A DNA stretch of 64,000 nucleotides from Cavia porcellus. Taxonomy: Eukaryota > Chordata > Mammalia > Rodentia > Caviidae. This document shows positions 23,101 through 34,384 of this stretch, in pieces. Location of the stretch: NCBI RefSeq assembly GCF_034190915.1, contig NW_026947484.1, positions 83,461,982-83,525,981 on the forward strand, given 5' to 3'. The notes below the pieces were generated by a model that saw only the letters and a list, made by a program, of their open reading frames with translations, was not told the origin of the DNA and did not search any database. The position numbers and the translations under genes were made by a program. The number at the start of each line of letters is the position of its first letter. Within the stretch, counting starts at the first letter, position 1.

Positions 23101-23559
23101 TTTTTGTTTTTGTTTTGTTATTCTAAATTTTGCTTCTTTGATGTGGGTCTTGACTACCATGTTACAAAAGCACATTTCCCAAACTTAAGAAACAAAGCTC
23201 AGCACCTACACATTTGGCCCCATTGAATATTTTCTTTGCTATAATTAATCCAATAGAATAGAAATGTACCACTTCCTCTATTCATTAAGACACAAAACAG
23301 CAAGGAAGCTCAGACTCTTCAGAAGCTCTTAGTAAAATTAAAAAAAGAAAGAAAGAAAGCAGGCCAGCAAGGGAGGAAGCATTCTTTTAAAAGCATTTAG
23401 AATTTTGGAAGCGTTTTTAATTATTTTGGTTGAATGGCCAATGTTTTCATATATATTACCTATCACAGAATGTAAAGAATAGTATTAAGAATTTTCTTTA
23501 AATATTTTGATGATTACTTGAGTTTGTGATATTCTGAAAAACCTTACTAGAGGAAGATG

Positions 23560-24050
23560 TACTTTGAACTATTATTTATAACATTTACAGACAACTTACA
23601 TGTATTAATATAATGGATTTTTAAAGTACATTATAGTGTATCCATTGAATGGAAATTAGGGAAATAGCTAAAGTTATATTTCTGAATATGCTTTGATAAC
23701 TGATATATAGTTTTGTTTTATATTAAGAAAACACTTAAATATTATGTATTCTTTAAACGTATTCATAATAGGGTATTATAATACCAAACATCTGTAAATA
23801 GTCCAAAGTTTCCTTAGAAGATGAAAAGATCAAAAACTGTTCTGGGTTCATATAATGTAATACTATTCAACAACAAAAAAACAAATGAGTTATGCATGAA
23901 TAAACCTTAAAAACATTATGCCAAGTGAATGAAAGCCAGATGCAAAACTACGTATTCTATGTTTCTATGCATGAATTTCTGAAATAGGAAAAACTAATGT
24001 ATGACAACAAAAAGTAGATCAGTGTTAATAAGGGGTTAGCATTGAAAAGG
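23560..24050 (+). mobile_element. Old LINE-1 3' end (one or two fragments)
   Basis: 'TATTCATAATAGGGTATTATAATACC', 'TTCATATAATGTAATACTATTCAACAACAAAAAAACAAATGAG', 'GCATGAATAAACCTTAAAAACATTATGCCAAGTGAATGAAAGCCAGATGCAAAACTACG' and 'GTAGATCAGTGTTAATAAGG' follow the classic L1M ORF2-end and 3' UTR. 23570-23660 looks like a second piece of the same region. Confidence 0.75.
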
Positions 24051-24237
24051 ACTCATTGTAAAGGAACACAGAAGTCAGAGATATGTAAATGTTCTGCATG
24101 TGAAAAGAATCATGGCTACAGAAGAGCATTTAAAAAATTATCAAATCATATACTGAAAAGTTATGCTGTACTAGCAATAACATACTGGCAAAGTTTATTT
24201 TATAAACTTTGGGCTAATATATGTATATGTGTACTTC

Positions 24238-24261
24238 TAATATATATATATATATATATTC
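24238..24261. repeat. (TA)n microsatellite
   Basis: About ten TA dinucleotides, flanked on both sides by a copy of the motif CTTCTAATATAT. Confidence 0.9.
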
Positions 24262-24279
24262 TAACTTCTAATATATGTA

Positions 24280-24636
24280 TATTGTCTTCATTGAGGCTGC
24301 AATAACAAAACACCATAAGCTGAATAGTTTATAAACAATAGAATGATTTTTTAAACAGTTTTAGACTCAAGATATCTGCAATAAAGAGACCAACATGTTT
24401 GACACAGACTAAGTCTAGTTTCTGGCTCATAGGTGGTAACTTCTTACTGTGTCCTGACATAATAGAAGAAAAAAATAAGGGATTACGTCTATTATTATAA
24501 GAGCTCTAATCCAATTTACGGCTTTCCTTCCCATAACCTAATCTTTTCACAAAAGACTCTACCTCCTAATATCACCATTTGGGGTTAGAATTTCAATGTA
24601 TGAATTTTGTAGGGAAATCTTCAACCCATAGTGTAA
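24280..24636 (-). mobile_element. MLT1-like LTR, reverse
   Basis: Reads 'GAGGCTGCAATAACAAAACACCATAAGCTGAATAG', 'TTTATAAACAATAGAATGATTTTTTAAACAGTTTTAGACTCAAGAT', 'GTCCTGACATAATAGAAG', 'CTAATATCACCATTTGGGGTTAGAATTTCAATGTATGAATTTTGTAGGG', which is the reversed MLT1 order from end to start. Confidence 0.75.
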
Positions 24637-25411
24637 TTTAATGCAATTTAGTAAAATAAGCAGACAAGTAATTATGTATAAAGTACTCTGAGGAGCATTA
24701 ATAAGCATCAGAAAATTTAATTTACTGTTTCTAGGCATTTGAATTAGGAGTAAATATTTTTCCTTTTGTTTATTTGGCTGAATTATTAAAATCTCTATTG
24801 GAAGCATATATTACATTTTAAATTTATGTACCTATATACACTATCTCCTCTCCAGCCATTGGTCTCCTGTTGATCTGTCCCCCATCCTTCCTTCTACCCA
24901 TCTACTCTCTTTTACATTCCTAAATTACTACTTCAAAAGCTACAATAACAAGTCTTACTGAATTAACAGCTTAAAATGTGCTTGCAAAAATTTTAACAAT
25001 TTTTCCATAAAGATTTAACCCAAATATATCTTCTAGATTATATTTGAGAACTTTCTTGGCTCTGTCCTTCTATGGTTTGGGAAGTCACTCTAGAGAATAA
25101 TGATAAAATGCTTGAAAGTTTTAAAGACAATCAGATTTATTGACTGTTTAGAATGCTTTGATCATTCATTTTGTCAGGATCCAAGAATAAGGACCATTGA
25201 TTACCTAATACTTTATGCAGAACTAATTGTATGGCAAAAAATTACATGAATAGCATTGATTATTGTCTCTGGAATCTCAACAAAAATAGAAGTAGTTCTT
25301 CTGAGTTGTCCTTCTACCAACATCAACTATTATCACAACAACCTAAAAAGAATAATAATAATAATAAAGAATGTGGAATATCTTGTTATTTATAAAGAAC
25401 TTTGTGACCAG

Positions 25412-25930
25412 TAATAATAACTATCAACATGACTCAATTATGAAATGCCTGCTAGATTACTAACACATAGTTCTGAGTGTATCTATGGGTGTTTTCAGGA
25501 ATGATCAGCTTGCAGCAGAGCAAACTCAGGAAGATCCATCCTAACCAATAGGCTTTCTGTCCAGAGAGAGTGAAAGGGGAAGAAAAGGAAATTGACCTGC
25601 ATTTGAAAAGTTCCATTCCTCTTTAACAGGAATGTATTTTACTTCTACACTGCATTTGGATATCAGATTCTAGCTTCTTCAGCCTTTTGACATGGAGTCA
25701 GAGACTTTCCAAGAGTTTCCAGGACTCCAGGCTCAGACTGGCAATCTTGATTTCTCTTTTTCTACAACTTCCAGCTTCTTGGACTGAGGCAGGTACTTGA
25801 TCTTCCAGTTCTCTGGGACAAAGAAGGCCATTATCAGATGATAGGAACTACTCTACCTCTGATCCTGCAAACCTACCATTCAGGTATATATTTGATTGTT
25901 TTCCTCTAGAGAACCTCAACCAAAACTCAC
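25412..25930 (+). mobile_element. ERVL-type LTR
   Basis: Starts 'TATCAACATGACTCAATTATGAAATGCCTG', continues 'CATAGTTCTGAGTGTATCTATGGGTGTTTTCAGG', 'GGAAGATCCATCCTAACCAATAGGC' and ends 'TTGATTGTTTTCCTCTAGAGAACCTCAACCAAAAC'. These are the start and end signatures of this LTR group. Appears solo. Confidence 0.65.
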
Positions 25931-25954
25931 TTCCAGCTACAACTACTCTTGCAA

Positions 25955-26085
25955 TACTGCACTCCTGTATGGTAGTGGTAGTAAGGACAAGCATGATATA
26001 CATATTTTACAGGTGAAGATACTGACAGTCAGCAGGTTCATCACCTTAATAAATGATGGAATTAGCAAGCAAGTCTGGGGCTCCT
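25955..26085 (+). repeat. MIR fragment
   Basis: 'ATACATATTTTACAGGTGAAGATACTGACAGTCAGCAGG' and 'AATGATGGAATTAGCAAGCAAGTCTGGGGCTCC' match the MIR core and the start of its 3' part. Confidence 0.65.
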
Positions 26086-26449
26086 GAAATGTTATTTCTA
26101 CCAGATACACTGATAGTCTCCATGGTGTTAAGATGTTTCCATTCTTTTTTATCCATGTTGTCATTCATGGAGATTTTGTCTTCTGCTGGATCAAATAAAT
26201 GGAAAAAGGTTTTGTAGAAGTTTTAAGTGCTTTAGGTATTATTCTTATGATTAATACTTTTCTCATTGTGTGCCTTTGAAAGTAGAGAAAATATAACATG
26301 GCTTATAATGACTTAAAATATTTTTGGATCATGTTTACTAAATTCCTTAATATCTGGAGACTCAGATACACAGACAATCAAATTTGTTTAATTTTGCCTT
26401 TCTCCTTCTGATCAGGTGTCAATATTCTAGTAAGATTTTCTTATCCTAT

Positions 26450-27000
26450 TAAGTCATGTTTCTCTTGCTATGACATGATATATGAGAAAATCACCTTAAA
26501 ATAATAAAATATTCCATGCATGGCAGCATATATCTATAAAACTAGCCTTTGAGAGACAGAATCAGGAGGAGCATTGTGAGTTTGTAATCAACCTAGGTTT
26601 AGTGAGTTCAAGTCTAATCTATCTATATAGTGAGAACCTATCTCAAAAAATAAAAAAGTAAAAAATAAAATAATTATTTTGGCTCACAGCTTCAGATACT
26701 TCAGTACACAGTCAATTGGCTCCCTTGTTCTTGGGCATCTAGAATATCAGAGCATCACGATGGGAGCACAGAATGGGACAGAGCTGCTCCCCCATGACAG
26801 CTGATGTCTGACATATAAAGCAAGCAAGAGGAAAGGACCAAGGTCTTCTCCAAGGCCAGTGCCCAGTGACCTAACTCATTTCCAGTAAGTTCCACCTCTT
26901 CAAGTTTCCATCATCTCCCAGTAGGAGCACAGACTGATGACAAAGCCTTTAGCACATGGCTCTGATGGGGACATTTAAGATCCAAATCATAGCAAGCAGA
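26450..27000 (-). mobile_element. MaLR LTR, reverse, interrupted by a B1 SINE
   Basis: The reversed LTR 3' end lies at 26450-26510 ('CATGTTTCTCTTGCTATGACATGATATATGAG') and resumes after the SINE at about 26668 with 'TATTTTGGCTCACAGCTTCAG', then 'GTCAATTGGCTCCC', 'CAAGAGGAAAGGACCAAGG' and 'GTTCCACCTCTTCAAG'. Ends near 'AAATCATAGCAAGCAG'. Confidence 0.65.
26512..26660 (+). repeat. B1-type (7SL-derived) SINE, old
   Basis: 'ATGGCAGCATATATCTATAAAACTAGCCTTTGAGAGACAGAATCAGGAGGA' followed by a duplicated 'GTGAGTTT/GTGAGTTC' middle and 'TATATAGTGAGAACCTATCTCAAAAAATAAAAAAG'. AAAATAAT-type sequence on both sides may be the target-site duplication. More diverged than the B1 at 37951. Confidence 0.75.
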
Positions 27001-28440
27001 AACTTAACAGATTCATGAGTGTGTATCAGTATGAGGGGGACAGGCATAGTAAGTAATGCCACTACAAATACTAAAATATTCAAATGAAGTATAAATCTAA
27101 GCACCTCTCAATTTTTATACAGAAATAGATTCTCATTTTTAGCTCTGCAATTTACTTGATTTCCGCACTCCATCAATTGTAGGATACTCAAAGTTTCTTC
27201 CACAAAGCTTTTTGTTCTCAAAGAAAACACTTTTATTTGCCAGATAAATGAGTGCCAAAAAGACATATTTTACCAAAACATTTGTTTTATGGATTTTATG
27301 TTTACATATCCAGAAACGTGATTACTTTTTCTTATTGGCATGAAAAATTCTTTGTCATTTAAAAACAAACAGACCAAAAAAAGAAAAAAAACTCTTTTAG
27401 CTGAGTTCCTCATAAGAAAGTAATTGAGAAAATTTTAAAGACAAAATAATCACTTTCTCACTAGTAGAAAGGCTGAAACACAATAAAATACCAGTATCAT
27501 TATCAGAATGGAAAGAGAACCCACCTCATCTAGAACAATGATTTTAATTAACTAAATTTCCATCTTCCAAAAATAATACAAATCAAAGACACCAAAATGA
27601 CTTGATGAAGAGATGGCAACTAATTCTGAATCATTAAAGAAAGCCAAGAGATACTGCCTATGGACAACTGACTTAATCTATTGAGTTCATCTTTTTCTGC
27701 CTGAAGTTTCACTGAGCAGATGTTCCATTTTGCTTATCTTCTCAAAATATGCTTTAAGAAACATCCAGGGGAAAATTTAAAATTTCATGAAAAATATTCG
27801 TTTAGGATCCTTTTTGCACCTTCCAGAATTTTCTTCTTCAGGCAGATTATACAGTGGGAGTTCATCTTTGGAAATAATTGTAAACCATGACAATTTATGT
27901 GCCTAAAAAGAAGAAATTCATCCAAGCAAATGGTGGATTCGAGGGAGGATGGTGGTTTGCAGTATAGTTAAGTTTTGAAATACCTCTCCTCCATTTATAC
28001 CATGGTATGTAGGGGAAATTGCTGTCAACCATATTAATATATTTTATTATTAGTTCCAAACTTGATAAAGACTCAGACACATTTTCTTTGCATTGAGCAG
28101 AGTCAGAGAGAAGTGTGTTGAAAATATGCTTTCTTCTACTTTCCTGCATTGTTAGCATTATGTAAAATGTGCAAAAGGTAAAAACATAGACAGAAAGTAA
28201 CAAGAGAACCTGGTAATGAGAACAGGAATTGGGGCTGTGATGGGACAGGCAGAATGTATGATAATTATAATAGAATCCTTCTCCTATTCATTATATTCAA
28301 TTATTCAATTCTAGTACTTAAAATTATTGAAGTCTGAGTACTGCTTTTTTGCAAATGATGAATTCTAGCTCTTTTGGGAAATTACACACTCTAGATCTAT
28401 TGCTACTTTTAGGCTGTTCTCTGGTATAACAGAATATATC
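27001..28440. other. Unique non-coding DNA, no gene seen
   Basis: AT-rich, no recognisable repeat. A 102-codon minus frame (27895-28203) has no domain or family resemblance. Confidence 0.4.
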
Positions 28441-28444
28441 AGAT

Positions 28445-28506
28445 AACCAGGAAAATATATCCCTTTCTGCCATCCAACCAGGAAAGTATAACCCTTTCTG
28501 CTTTTC
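28445..28506. repeat. 31-bp tandem duplication
   Basis: Two adjacent 31-base units start AACCAGGAAA at 28445 and 28476 and share CCCTTTCTGC near their ends. They differ at several sites, so the duplication is not recent. Confidence 0.8.
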
Positions 28507-28609
28507 AACAGGGTCATTATCATAATCACATTAAAGTATGTGTTAAATTGCATCTTATTAAACACACAATGTTTAAAAACACATAGAGAATGCTCCTTAT
28601 TTCCCCCAA

Positions 28610-28612
<3 letters not shown>

Positions 28613-28647
<35 letters not shown>
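28613..28647. repeat. Poly(A) tract, 35 bases
   Basis: Uninterrupted A-run. No SINE, L1 or mRNA-like sequence is recognisable directly upstream and no target-site duplication is obvious, so its source is unclear. Confidence 0.9.
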
Positions 28648-28649
<2 letters not shown>

Positions 28650-28734
28650 TTAAGAATGTGTACCTTCATTTAAGTATGCTGGATAAATTTCCAAACACAA
28701 GGAAATTTCTGAATATCTCTTCCATCTGTCAACT

Positions 28735-28830
28735 GCATTGTTATAAATGTTATTTATCTTCTAAGGTTTAATATTCTAATCTGTAAAATGGGAATACTAA
28801 TATAACTTGCCTTAGATTATTAATTAAGTA
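28735..28830 (-). repeat. MIR fragment, reverse
   Basis: 'TTTAATATTCTAATCTGTAAAATGGGAATACTAATATAACTTGCC' matches the reversed MIR core 'ttcctcatctgtaaaatggggataataatacctacc'. Confidence 0.7.
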
Positions 28831-30139
28831 ATTAAGAAGACATTTGGAATTGGTGTGCTCAAACATGTTATTTTTAAATTTTGTTATAGACTGAATATAA
28901 ACTAATATAAACACTAATGACTGTATTAATTTACCTTTGAGACTACATGACCTTGTAAAGACACACATATCTACACATATCCACATGTATAATTTTTTGA
29001 CAGAAAATATCTTCACTGTTGCTTCTTTTAACCAGCTACTGCAGTGGAAGTTAAATAATATAGAGAAAATAACTTACATATTATCTGAATGGAAACCAGA
29101 GATCAATTAGAAAAGAGTTCTAATCATCTCAGAGGAAGAAGCTGAGTGAGGCCTCAGGGCTCTCTTTGTCCTTGTCACAGCAATAATTTCACAAGTCAGA
29201 GGAGTCTCTGGGGACCAACAGTGTGAGAAATGGACAAACATACAAAAGAGTGCCAGAGCTGTTTTATCATAATCAAGCATAAACCCTGTGTCAATAATGC
29301 ACACTTTGCCAGCTCCCATTTTCTCATGACTGTGTAATTTTTCAGAGTATTGTTTGAGGATTATTGCCTTAAATCTTTGTCCATGGCATGAGAATTAACA
29401 GAAAAATCCTAGATTTAAAAATTGCCTGAAAGGCATTCACTAGGAGCCTGGATGATTTCAGAGCTTTTGAAATATTGTCATCAAAGATTACACGAGCTGA
29501 AGCTCAAGGAATTTTTTTCCTAAAGTTTTCATAATGTTTCATAATTTCCCTCTTAGACTGTTCCTGTCCGTATGATCTTGCTCTCTCTCATGCATTTCCT
29601 ACTGAAAAGTTCCTGTGAACTACGGAGTATAGAAACCACCTAAAGCAGGTTGGGGAAAGGACTCACATCTCTAGTCAGGTACCAGAAGAGGCCCGTGTGG
29701 ATGGCAGAAGGAAAGACTCCTCTCTCTGCAACTCATACAGTGTCTCACAAAGAGGTCCTGGAGGGAGTCCTCTGGGCTGTGACCACCTTGCGTTTGATAT
29801 GCTAAGATTTGTTATATAAGTAGTGGGACATACTTGGAAGTGGAAATTTTTCTCAAATGAGTATTTTTCATCTTGCATATACAAAGTATTTGATGAGCAT
29901 TTATTGAATAAACTAATGCATAATGTATCATTCATTGCCCTTACCTTTCCCTTTGGTTTTAGATTCCTTATCTGTATGGTATTTGACACAGATCTGGGTT
30001 ATAAAAGGTTTTAAGAGATGAGAATATTCCATGAGTTGACAGATCAACAGGTGCTATGGGCAAAGTCCCCTTTCCCAAGCACAAACTGGGCACTGAATTG
30101 ATTCTCATCTTCCTTTGAGTATCTGCAACTAGACAGAAG
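28831..30139. other. Unique non-coding DNA, no gene seen
   Basis: No repeat family recognised. Open frames reach 104 codons (29675-29989, minus) but show no domain and overlap on both strands. Confidence 0.4.
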
Positions 30140-30480
30140 CCTCATCAGTGGTTGGGAAGTCAGTGTGAACAGCAAGAAAGGCATATGAGAGAGAACAGAG
30201 CGTGTTTCTTTTTCTCTAGGGGAAAGAACACTGAGGAGTTAGGCTACAGGTCGGGCCTCTGTCCAGAGTGCTGTGCCTTGGCGAAGGGCATGTACACCAG
30301 CAGGAAGCTGAGGCAGACAGCCAGGCCATGTGGACACAGCCCAGAAGGCAGAGCAAAAGACAGGACTACCATTTGGTCAGGCCCCAGGTGCCGAGCACAC
30401 ACACCAGGCCTACCAGATTCTGAGTTTGTGGTGAGGCACCTATATTTGGACTCCTCCTGCTAGTAAAACCACGGTTTCTC
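30140..30480. other. GC-richer patch with antisense protein-like fragments
   Basis: On the minus strand, 30355-30250 can be read as a hydrophobic stretch (LAVCLSFLLVYMPFAKA) ending at a stop codon, and 30430-30363 as NLVGLVCVLGTWGLTKW in another frame. The frames do not join. This could be a decayed pseudogene or a coincidence. I do not recognise a protein, and no splice sites or poly(A) tail could be assigned. Confidence 0.2.
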
Positions 30481-30753
30481 ACATTCTGCCTGCTTTGGTT
30501 CAGAAAGTAGATGGAAATTTTTGCAGATGGAAAGCACAGCTGAAAAGAGAAAAGGAAAACAGTTCTGACAGGCACAAAAGGTCATCCTTGCTGTGGTGCT
30601 GATTTGAAGTTCTTTTGCAGTCATGCTGATCCAAGGGTCATTACATGACCAGTAAGATGGAGGTGGAATTAGGTGGTTTCTTTGGTCTGGATAATAGCAT
30701 AAGCTATGCTAAAAACCCACTGGGAGATTGATGTCACCATGCTCCATTCTTTC

Positions 30754-30810
30754 AAAAAAGAAAGAAAGAAAGAAAGAAAAAAAGAAAGAAAGAAAGAAAG
30801 AAGAAAAAAA
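30754..30810. repeat. (GAAA)n microsatellite
   Basis: Tetranucleotide AAAG/GAAA array with a short A-only interruption near 30777-30783. Confidence 0.95.
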
Positions 30811-31539
30811 TTAGAGGAAAATACAAGCATAGATTGCAGTGAGTTATTAAAAATATTATTGTTTTATTTCTGATCCAAAATATATTCATGATGTCTGGAA
30901 AGATGACCACATTGCAGGCAGTTACAGGAGATCAAGTGTTGGTTTACTGGAGCATAAAATATAGCTGAATCTATCTAGACAATGTGAAACAAATTAATAA
31001 ATATACAGAAATGAGATGAAATTTTAAATTTTTAATGATGTCTTCTGTCACTGTACATTACTGTCTCTTCCAATCTCAACCAAAACGAAACCCCAAGTTT
31101 AAATGCAGCTGGAAAACCTTTCCCATCATGGAAGAGCAACCATAGTACAAGGCTAAGAGTCACCTCACCCTTTGACTTAACTCTGAAGAAGCCACATCTC
31201 TTCAGGACATTCTCTATAAAGTCTTTGACAACTTTTCGCAAGCCAAGAAGTTACATTAATAAAGCCAACGGATATAGACACAGGACTACCCTTGAGTTTT
31301 ATATTTTATTTGATTCCCATGTCTTGTGAAAAGGTATGCATAATAGTGACAATCTGAAAATTAGGTACGTTTTTCAAAACAGGCTGCCTTTATTTAGAGA
31401 GGCACTGCAATGAGAACAAAAAAGAGTCTTCCAGTGGCTTTTAGAAACATTTTTGGTAGAAGTGGCCTGAGCTGAGAGTATGACGTTCTGATGCCCCAGT
31501 GGAGTGAAACAGGTACTTCAAAGTCCTATTTTCTTTATT

Positions 31540-32130
31540 TCTGTTCCCACCACAGGATACCATAGGCTAGATAGGTTAACCAATAAACATTTATTTTCTC
31601 CCAGATCTGGAAACCAGAAGTTCAAGATCAAGGTGCTGGTGGACCAGTTTCTGGTGAGGACTTTTGTTACAGTTGATACCTAGATGTTTTTTCTCTAAAT
31701 CTCCATGCAATCCTACCTGGGGCTTTTGGGAAGTGACTGGATTATAGAGGAGTGCCATGCCCCTCTGCCATGCTGCCTTATCTTAAAGCCAGCCGAGTAT
31801 GGATTGAAACCTCTGCAAAATGTGAGTAAAAACAAACTTTCCTTCTTAGAGTTGAGGGTGCCAGGTATTTTGTCTCAGTAATGAGAAAGTAACTAAGACA
31901 TTAGAGGCCTCCTTCCTGTTACCTTCTGTACCCCTTTCTCTGAGTGGAAGAGAGAGATCTCTGCTGACTCACCATTTTAAGAACATTAGTCCTATTGGAT
32001 TAGGGTCCCTCCATCATTATTTCATTTAATCTTAATTTCCTGCTTCAATCCCTAATTTCTACATGAAGGGCTTAACATATTAATATTAATTTTAAAGGGC
32101 ACCACAGTTCAGTCCATATCACTGTTAAAA
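31540..32130 (-). mobile_element. MLT1-like LTR, reverse, split by a younger LTR
   Basis: 31546-31664 reads 'CAGGATACCATAGGCTAGATAGGTTAACC', 'AACATTTATTTTCTCCCAGATCTGGAAACCAGAAGTTCAAGATCAAGGTG', the reversed MLT1 3' end. It resumes at 31901 with 'TTAGAGGCCTCCTTCC' and 'AGTCCTATTGGATTAGGGTCCC', ending at 'CCACAGTTCAGTCCATATCACTG'. The gap is filled exactly by the LTR at 31665-31900. Confidence 0.75.
31665..31900 (+). mobile_element. Short MaLR LTR nested in an older LTR
   Basis: Begins TGTTACAGTTGATACCTAGATG and ends 'GTCTCAGTAATGAGAAAGTAACTAAGACA', the TG...CA termini of a MaLR LTR. 'AGTGACTGGATTATAGAGGAGTGCCATGCCCC' lies in the middle. At about 236 bases it is shorter than usual and internally deleted. 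No clean 5-base target-site duplication is readable. Confidence 0.7.
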
Positions 32131-32299
32131 TGATGTTAGTTTTGTAGAGGCAAGAGGGAGATGACTGTTGTGGACGATGGAAATTCTAGAAGTTCCCAAA
32201 TGGAACTTGAAAACAGAAAATAGCAATGACTTATGGGTATATTTATATTTTTTAAAAACACCTCTCCATATAGATTTCTTAAAAATATTCACGATAACC

Positions 32300-32530
32300 A
32301 TAGTGATAAAATGGAAAACACATTATTACCCTGCTAGCTGGGAGATAACCTGTGGGGCTGTGTGTCCGTGTGCAATCACCTGCCTCCAGGAAGTACGAGA
32401 GCGCAGAGCAGCTGGGGCCTCACTGTGCACTTTCCACGGCTTCGTCTCCGCTGAGTGTCTTTTCTTTGCCAGCGCTGGTAAAATATTTTTCAGCTCTCCC
32501 ACAATGATGCAACAGGACAAATATCCATGG
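32300..32530. other. Unique block with clustered CpGs
   Basis: Between 32390 and 32480 several CpG dinucleotides persist in otherwise CpG-poor DNA. Open frames exist on both strands (plus 32168-32557, minus 32326-32520) without any domain. Too short for a CpG island. Possible old exon, regulatory site or chance. Confidence 0.25.
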
Positions 32531-32944
32531 CAATCTCAGATACTAGCAGTTATTTAAAATGAGTAAAATGAAATCATGCCCCAAAAGGTTGAGGTTCTGT
32601 AAGTTATTTCAGTCTTAGTATAATTTCACTCTCAGAATATTTTCTGGGCACTGTTCCTCAAGTAAATGGGAGAAAAATACCCTCGAGGAAGATGAAAACT
32701 TTAGTGTGAGATCTATTGTACATTTATTTTTTAAAGCAAAAATGAGCAAAGTTCAGTTAGATACATGAAAATTTAGCAGCTGGGGTAAGGGAGAAAGTTT
32801 TCTTGGACAGAATCTTTAGATAATCCTGCTTCTCACTGGAAGCATATGCCAACAGAAAAACAATTTGGAATATTCTCAAGGACAAGGAGTGACCCAGGCC
32901 TTATGCATCTTGTCCTTCAGATATTTCTCTAAACTCTGATCAGC

Positions 32945-33530
32945 ACTATGATAGTTTACTGATTGTGTCAACTTATTTAAGAAATACCCAACTAAACTGG
33001 ATCAGCATAGTTTTGCATGTGGCTGAGGGGATTTACTAAAGACAGAAAGCTCACCCCTAGGGTGGCTTGTTGCCTGACTGGGATAAAAGGGAGACCAAGA
33101 AAAAGGATCCTCCTGAGGCTGGGGGTTTAGCTCAGCGGCATAAGCACCTGCCTCGAAAGCAGGCAGTCGTGAGTTCGATCCCTGGTACCGGTAAACAGGA
33201 AAAAAGAAAGAAAAAGGATCCTCCTGTTTCTTCAGCAAAGCTTCAGTCTTCTTCACCGTAGGTGTCTTGTAAATTGTCTTCCAGAGTCCAGTGCATATCC
33301 TTCACTCTGTGGCTCAGATCCCTTAGCTTCCATCACAGACCCTTAGGCCTACTGATATGAACTCAGGACACTACAGTGAGCTCCAGGCCTTCGGCTGGAT
33401 CCTTCAGATCTCCAGGTTAAAGACAGACCTTTTCTTCTCATCCACATCTGACTGGGTGGCCACTGTAAGCCTATCTTGTAAATTTTTATGTATTTGAATA
33501 TCTTGCATTAAATCAGTTTCTCTACTAAGT
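32945..33530 (+). mobile_element. ERVL-type LTR interrupted by a tRNA-like SINE
   Basis: 'GATTGTGTCAACTTATTTAAGAAATACCCAACTAAACTGG' opening, 'GAAAGCTCACCCCTAGGGTGGC', 'GACTGGGATAAAAGGGAGACC', then the SINE, then 'CTTCAGCAAAGCTTCAGTC' and an LTR-like remainder to about 33530. Confidence 0.55.
33116..33207 (+). repeat. tRNA-like SINE, copy 3 (young)
   Basis: Body 'GGCTGGGGGTTTAGCTCAGCGGCATAAGC', hairpin CCTGC-CTCGAAA-GCAGG (CGA in anticodon position), 'GTGAGTTCGATCCCTGGTACC', A-rich tail. A perfect 19-base target-site duplication (33097-33115 and 33208-33226, beginning AAGAAAAAGG) shows a comparatively recent insertion. The A-box-like and B-box-like promoter segments are intact, but the T-stem does not pair and the body is not a functional tRNA gene. 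Confidence 0.95.
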
Positions 33531-34139
33531 GCTGAATGACACCAGCATTACCTGGCCACCCTTCCTTTTCCACTTTACTTCCTTAACAGCATTCTTGTGG
33601 ATAATCACATAGGGATGTGGGGAAGAAGAAAGTAAGGGTGATAACCTCGTGGTCCTCTGATGCTTGCGGCAGGAACAACAGGACTCCTAGTCGCCAGGCC
33701 CGTATTTCAGTGATCCTTCAGATATTTCATCTCAACTCTGGACTCTATTTTGCAGCTTTGTTTGTTTTGTTATACCTTATTTTTTTCTTTTACTGTGAAA
33801 AACATTTGACAAACTGTCAGTTTAGGAGTGATTTGCCTGAAATGATTAATTAAGGGAACTGTACTCTGTGATGGTTTCAGCTCATTCCTGAGTGATATGC
33901 ACACATAGTTATGGTTTTTATTCTTGGTGGAAAAAAAGAATTCATGGAAGAAAATGTTGGGCTGTATTGTAAATCCACTTTTGTGATTACTGCTCAAATA
34001 ATGGAGCTCACCAGTCATACCACCTCCCCAGCCAATGATACTCTACTTATAAGCCTACTTGGAAATGGTTCACCTATTTAACTAGTTGAGAATCACATAT
34101 AACAGAGCTCAAGGAAAATGAGCTGAGTAAAAAATTAAA
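33531..34139. other. Unique non-coding DNA, no gene seen
   Basis: No recognised repeat. Short frames only. Confidence 0.4.
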
Positions 34140-34372
34140 AGCTGCTCTTTATTGAGCAGCTGTTACAAGCTAGGTCTCTAGCTGCTTTATTTGTGCTATC
34201 TTAATTCATGCTCACATTCATCAGGTAAGTATTGCCAACCCTGTGTAACCAAATAACTAAAGAAAGTTAGAACTTAAAAGAATCAAATAACATGCTCTGT
34301 ATTATCCAGGAGCAGAGCTAGGACTGGACTCCAGGAGCTGTGATTGCCAAAGCCTACATTATCTTGACCACT
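34140..34372 (+). repeat. MIR/L2-related SINE
   Basis: 'TCTTTATTGAGCAGCTGTTACAAGCTAGG', 'TGCTATCTTAATTCATGCTCACATTCATCAGGTAAGTATTG' and 'ATCCAGGAGCAGAGCTAGGACTGGACTCCAGG' follow MIR in order. Confidence 0.75.
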
Positions 34373-34384
34373 TGTCATACTTGT

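Noticed and set aside
32168..32557. 129-codon plus frame with CpG cluster as a possible exon
   Set aside because: No domain, no convincing splice sites, and an equally open minus frame overlaps it. Kept only as a low-confidence note.
33116..33207. Functional tRNA gene at the SINE
   Set aside because: The anticodon arm pairs well, but the T-stem and acceptor stem do not, an A-tail and target duplication are present, and two relatives share the same body.
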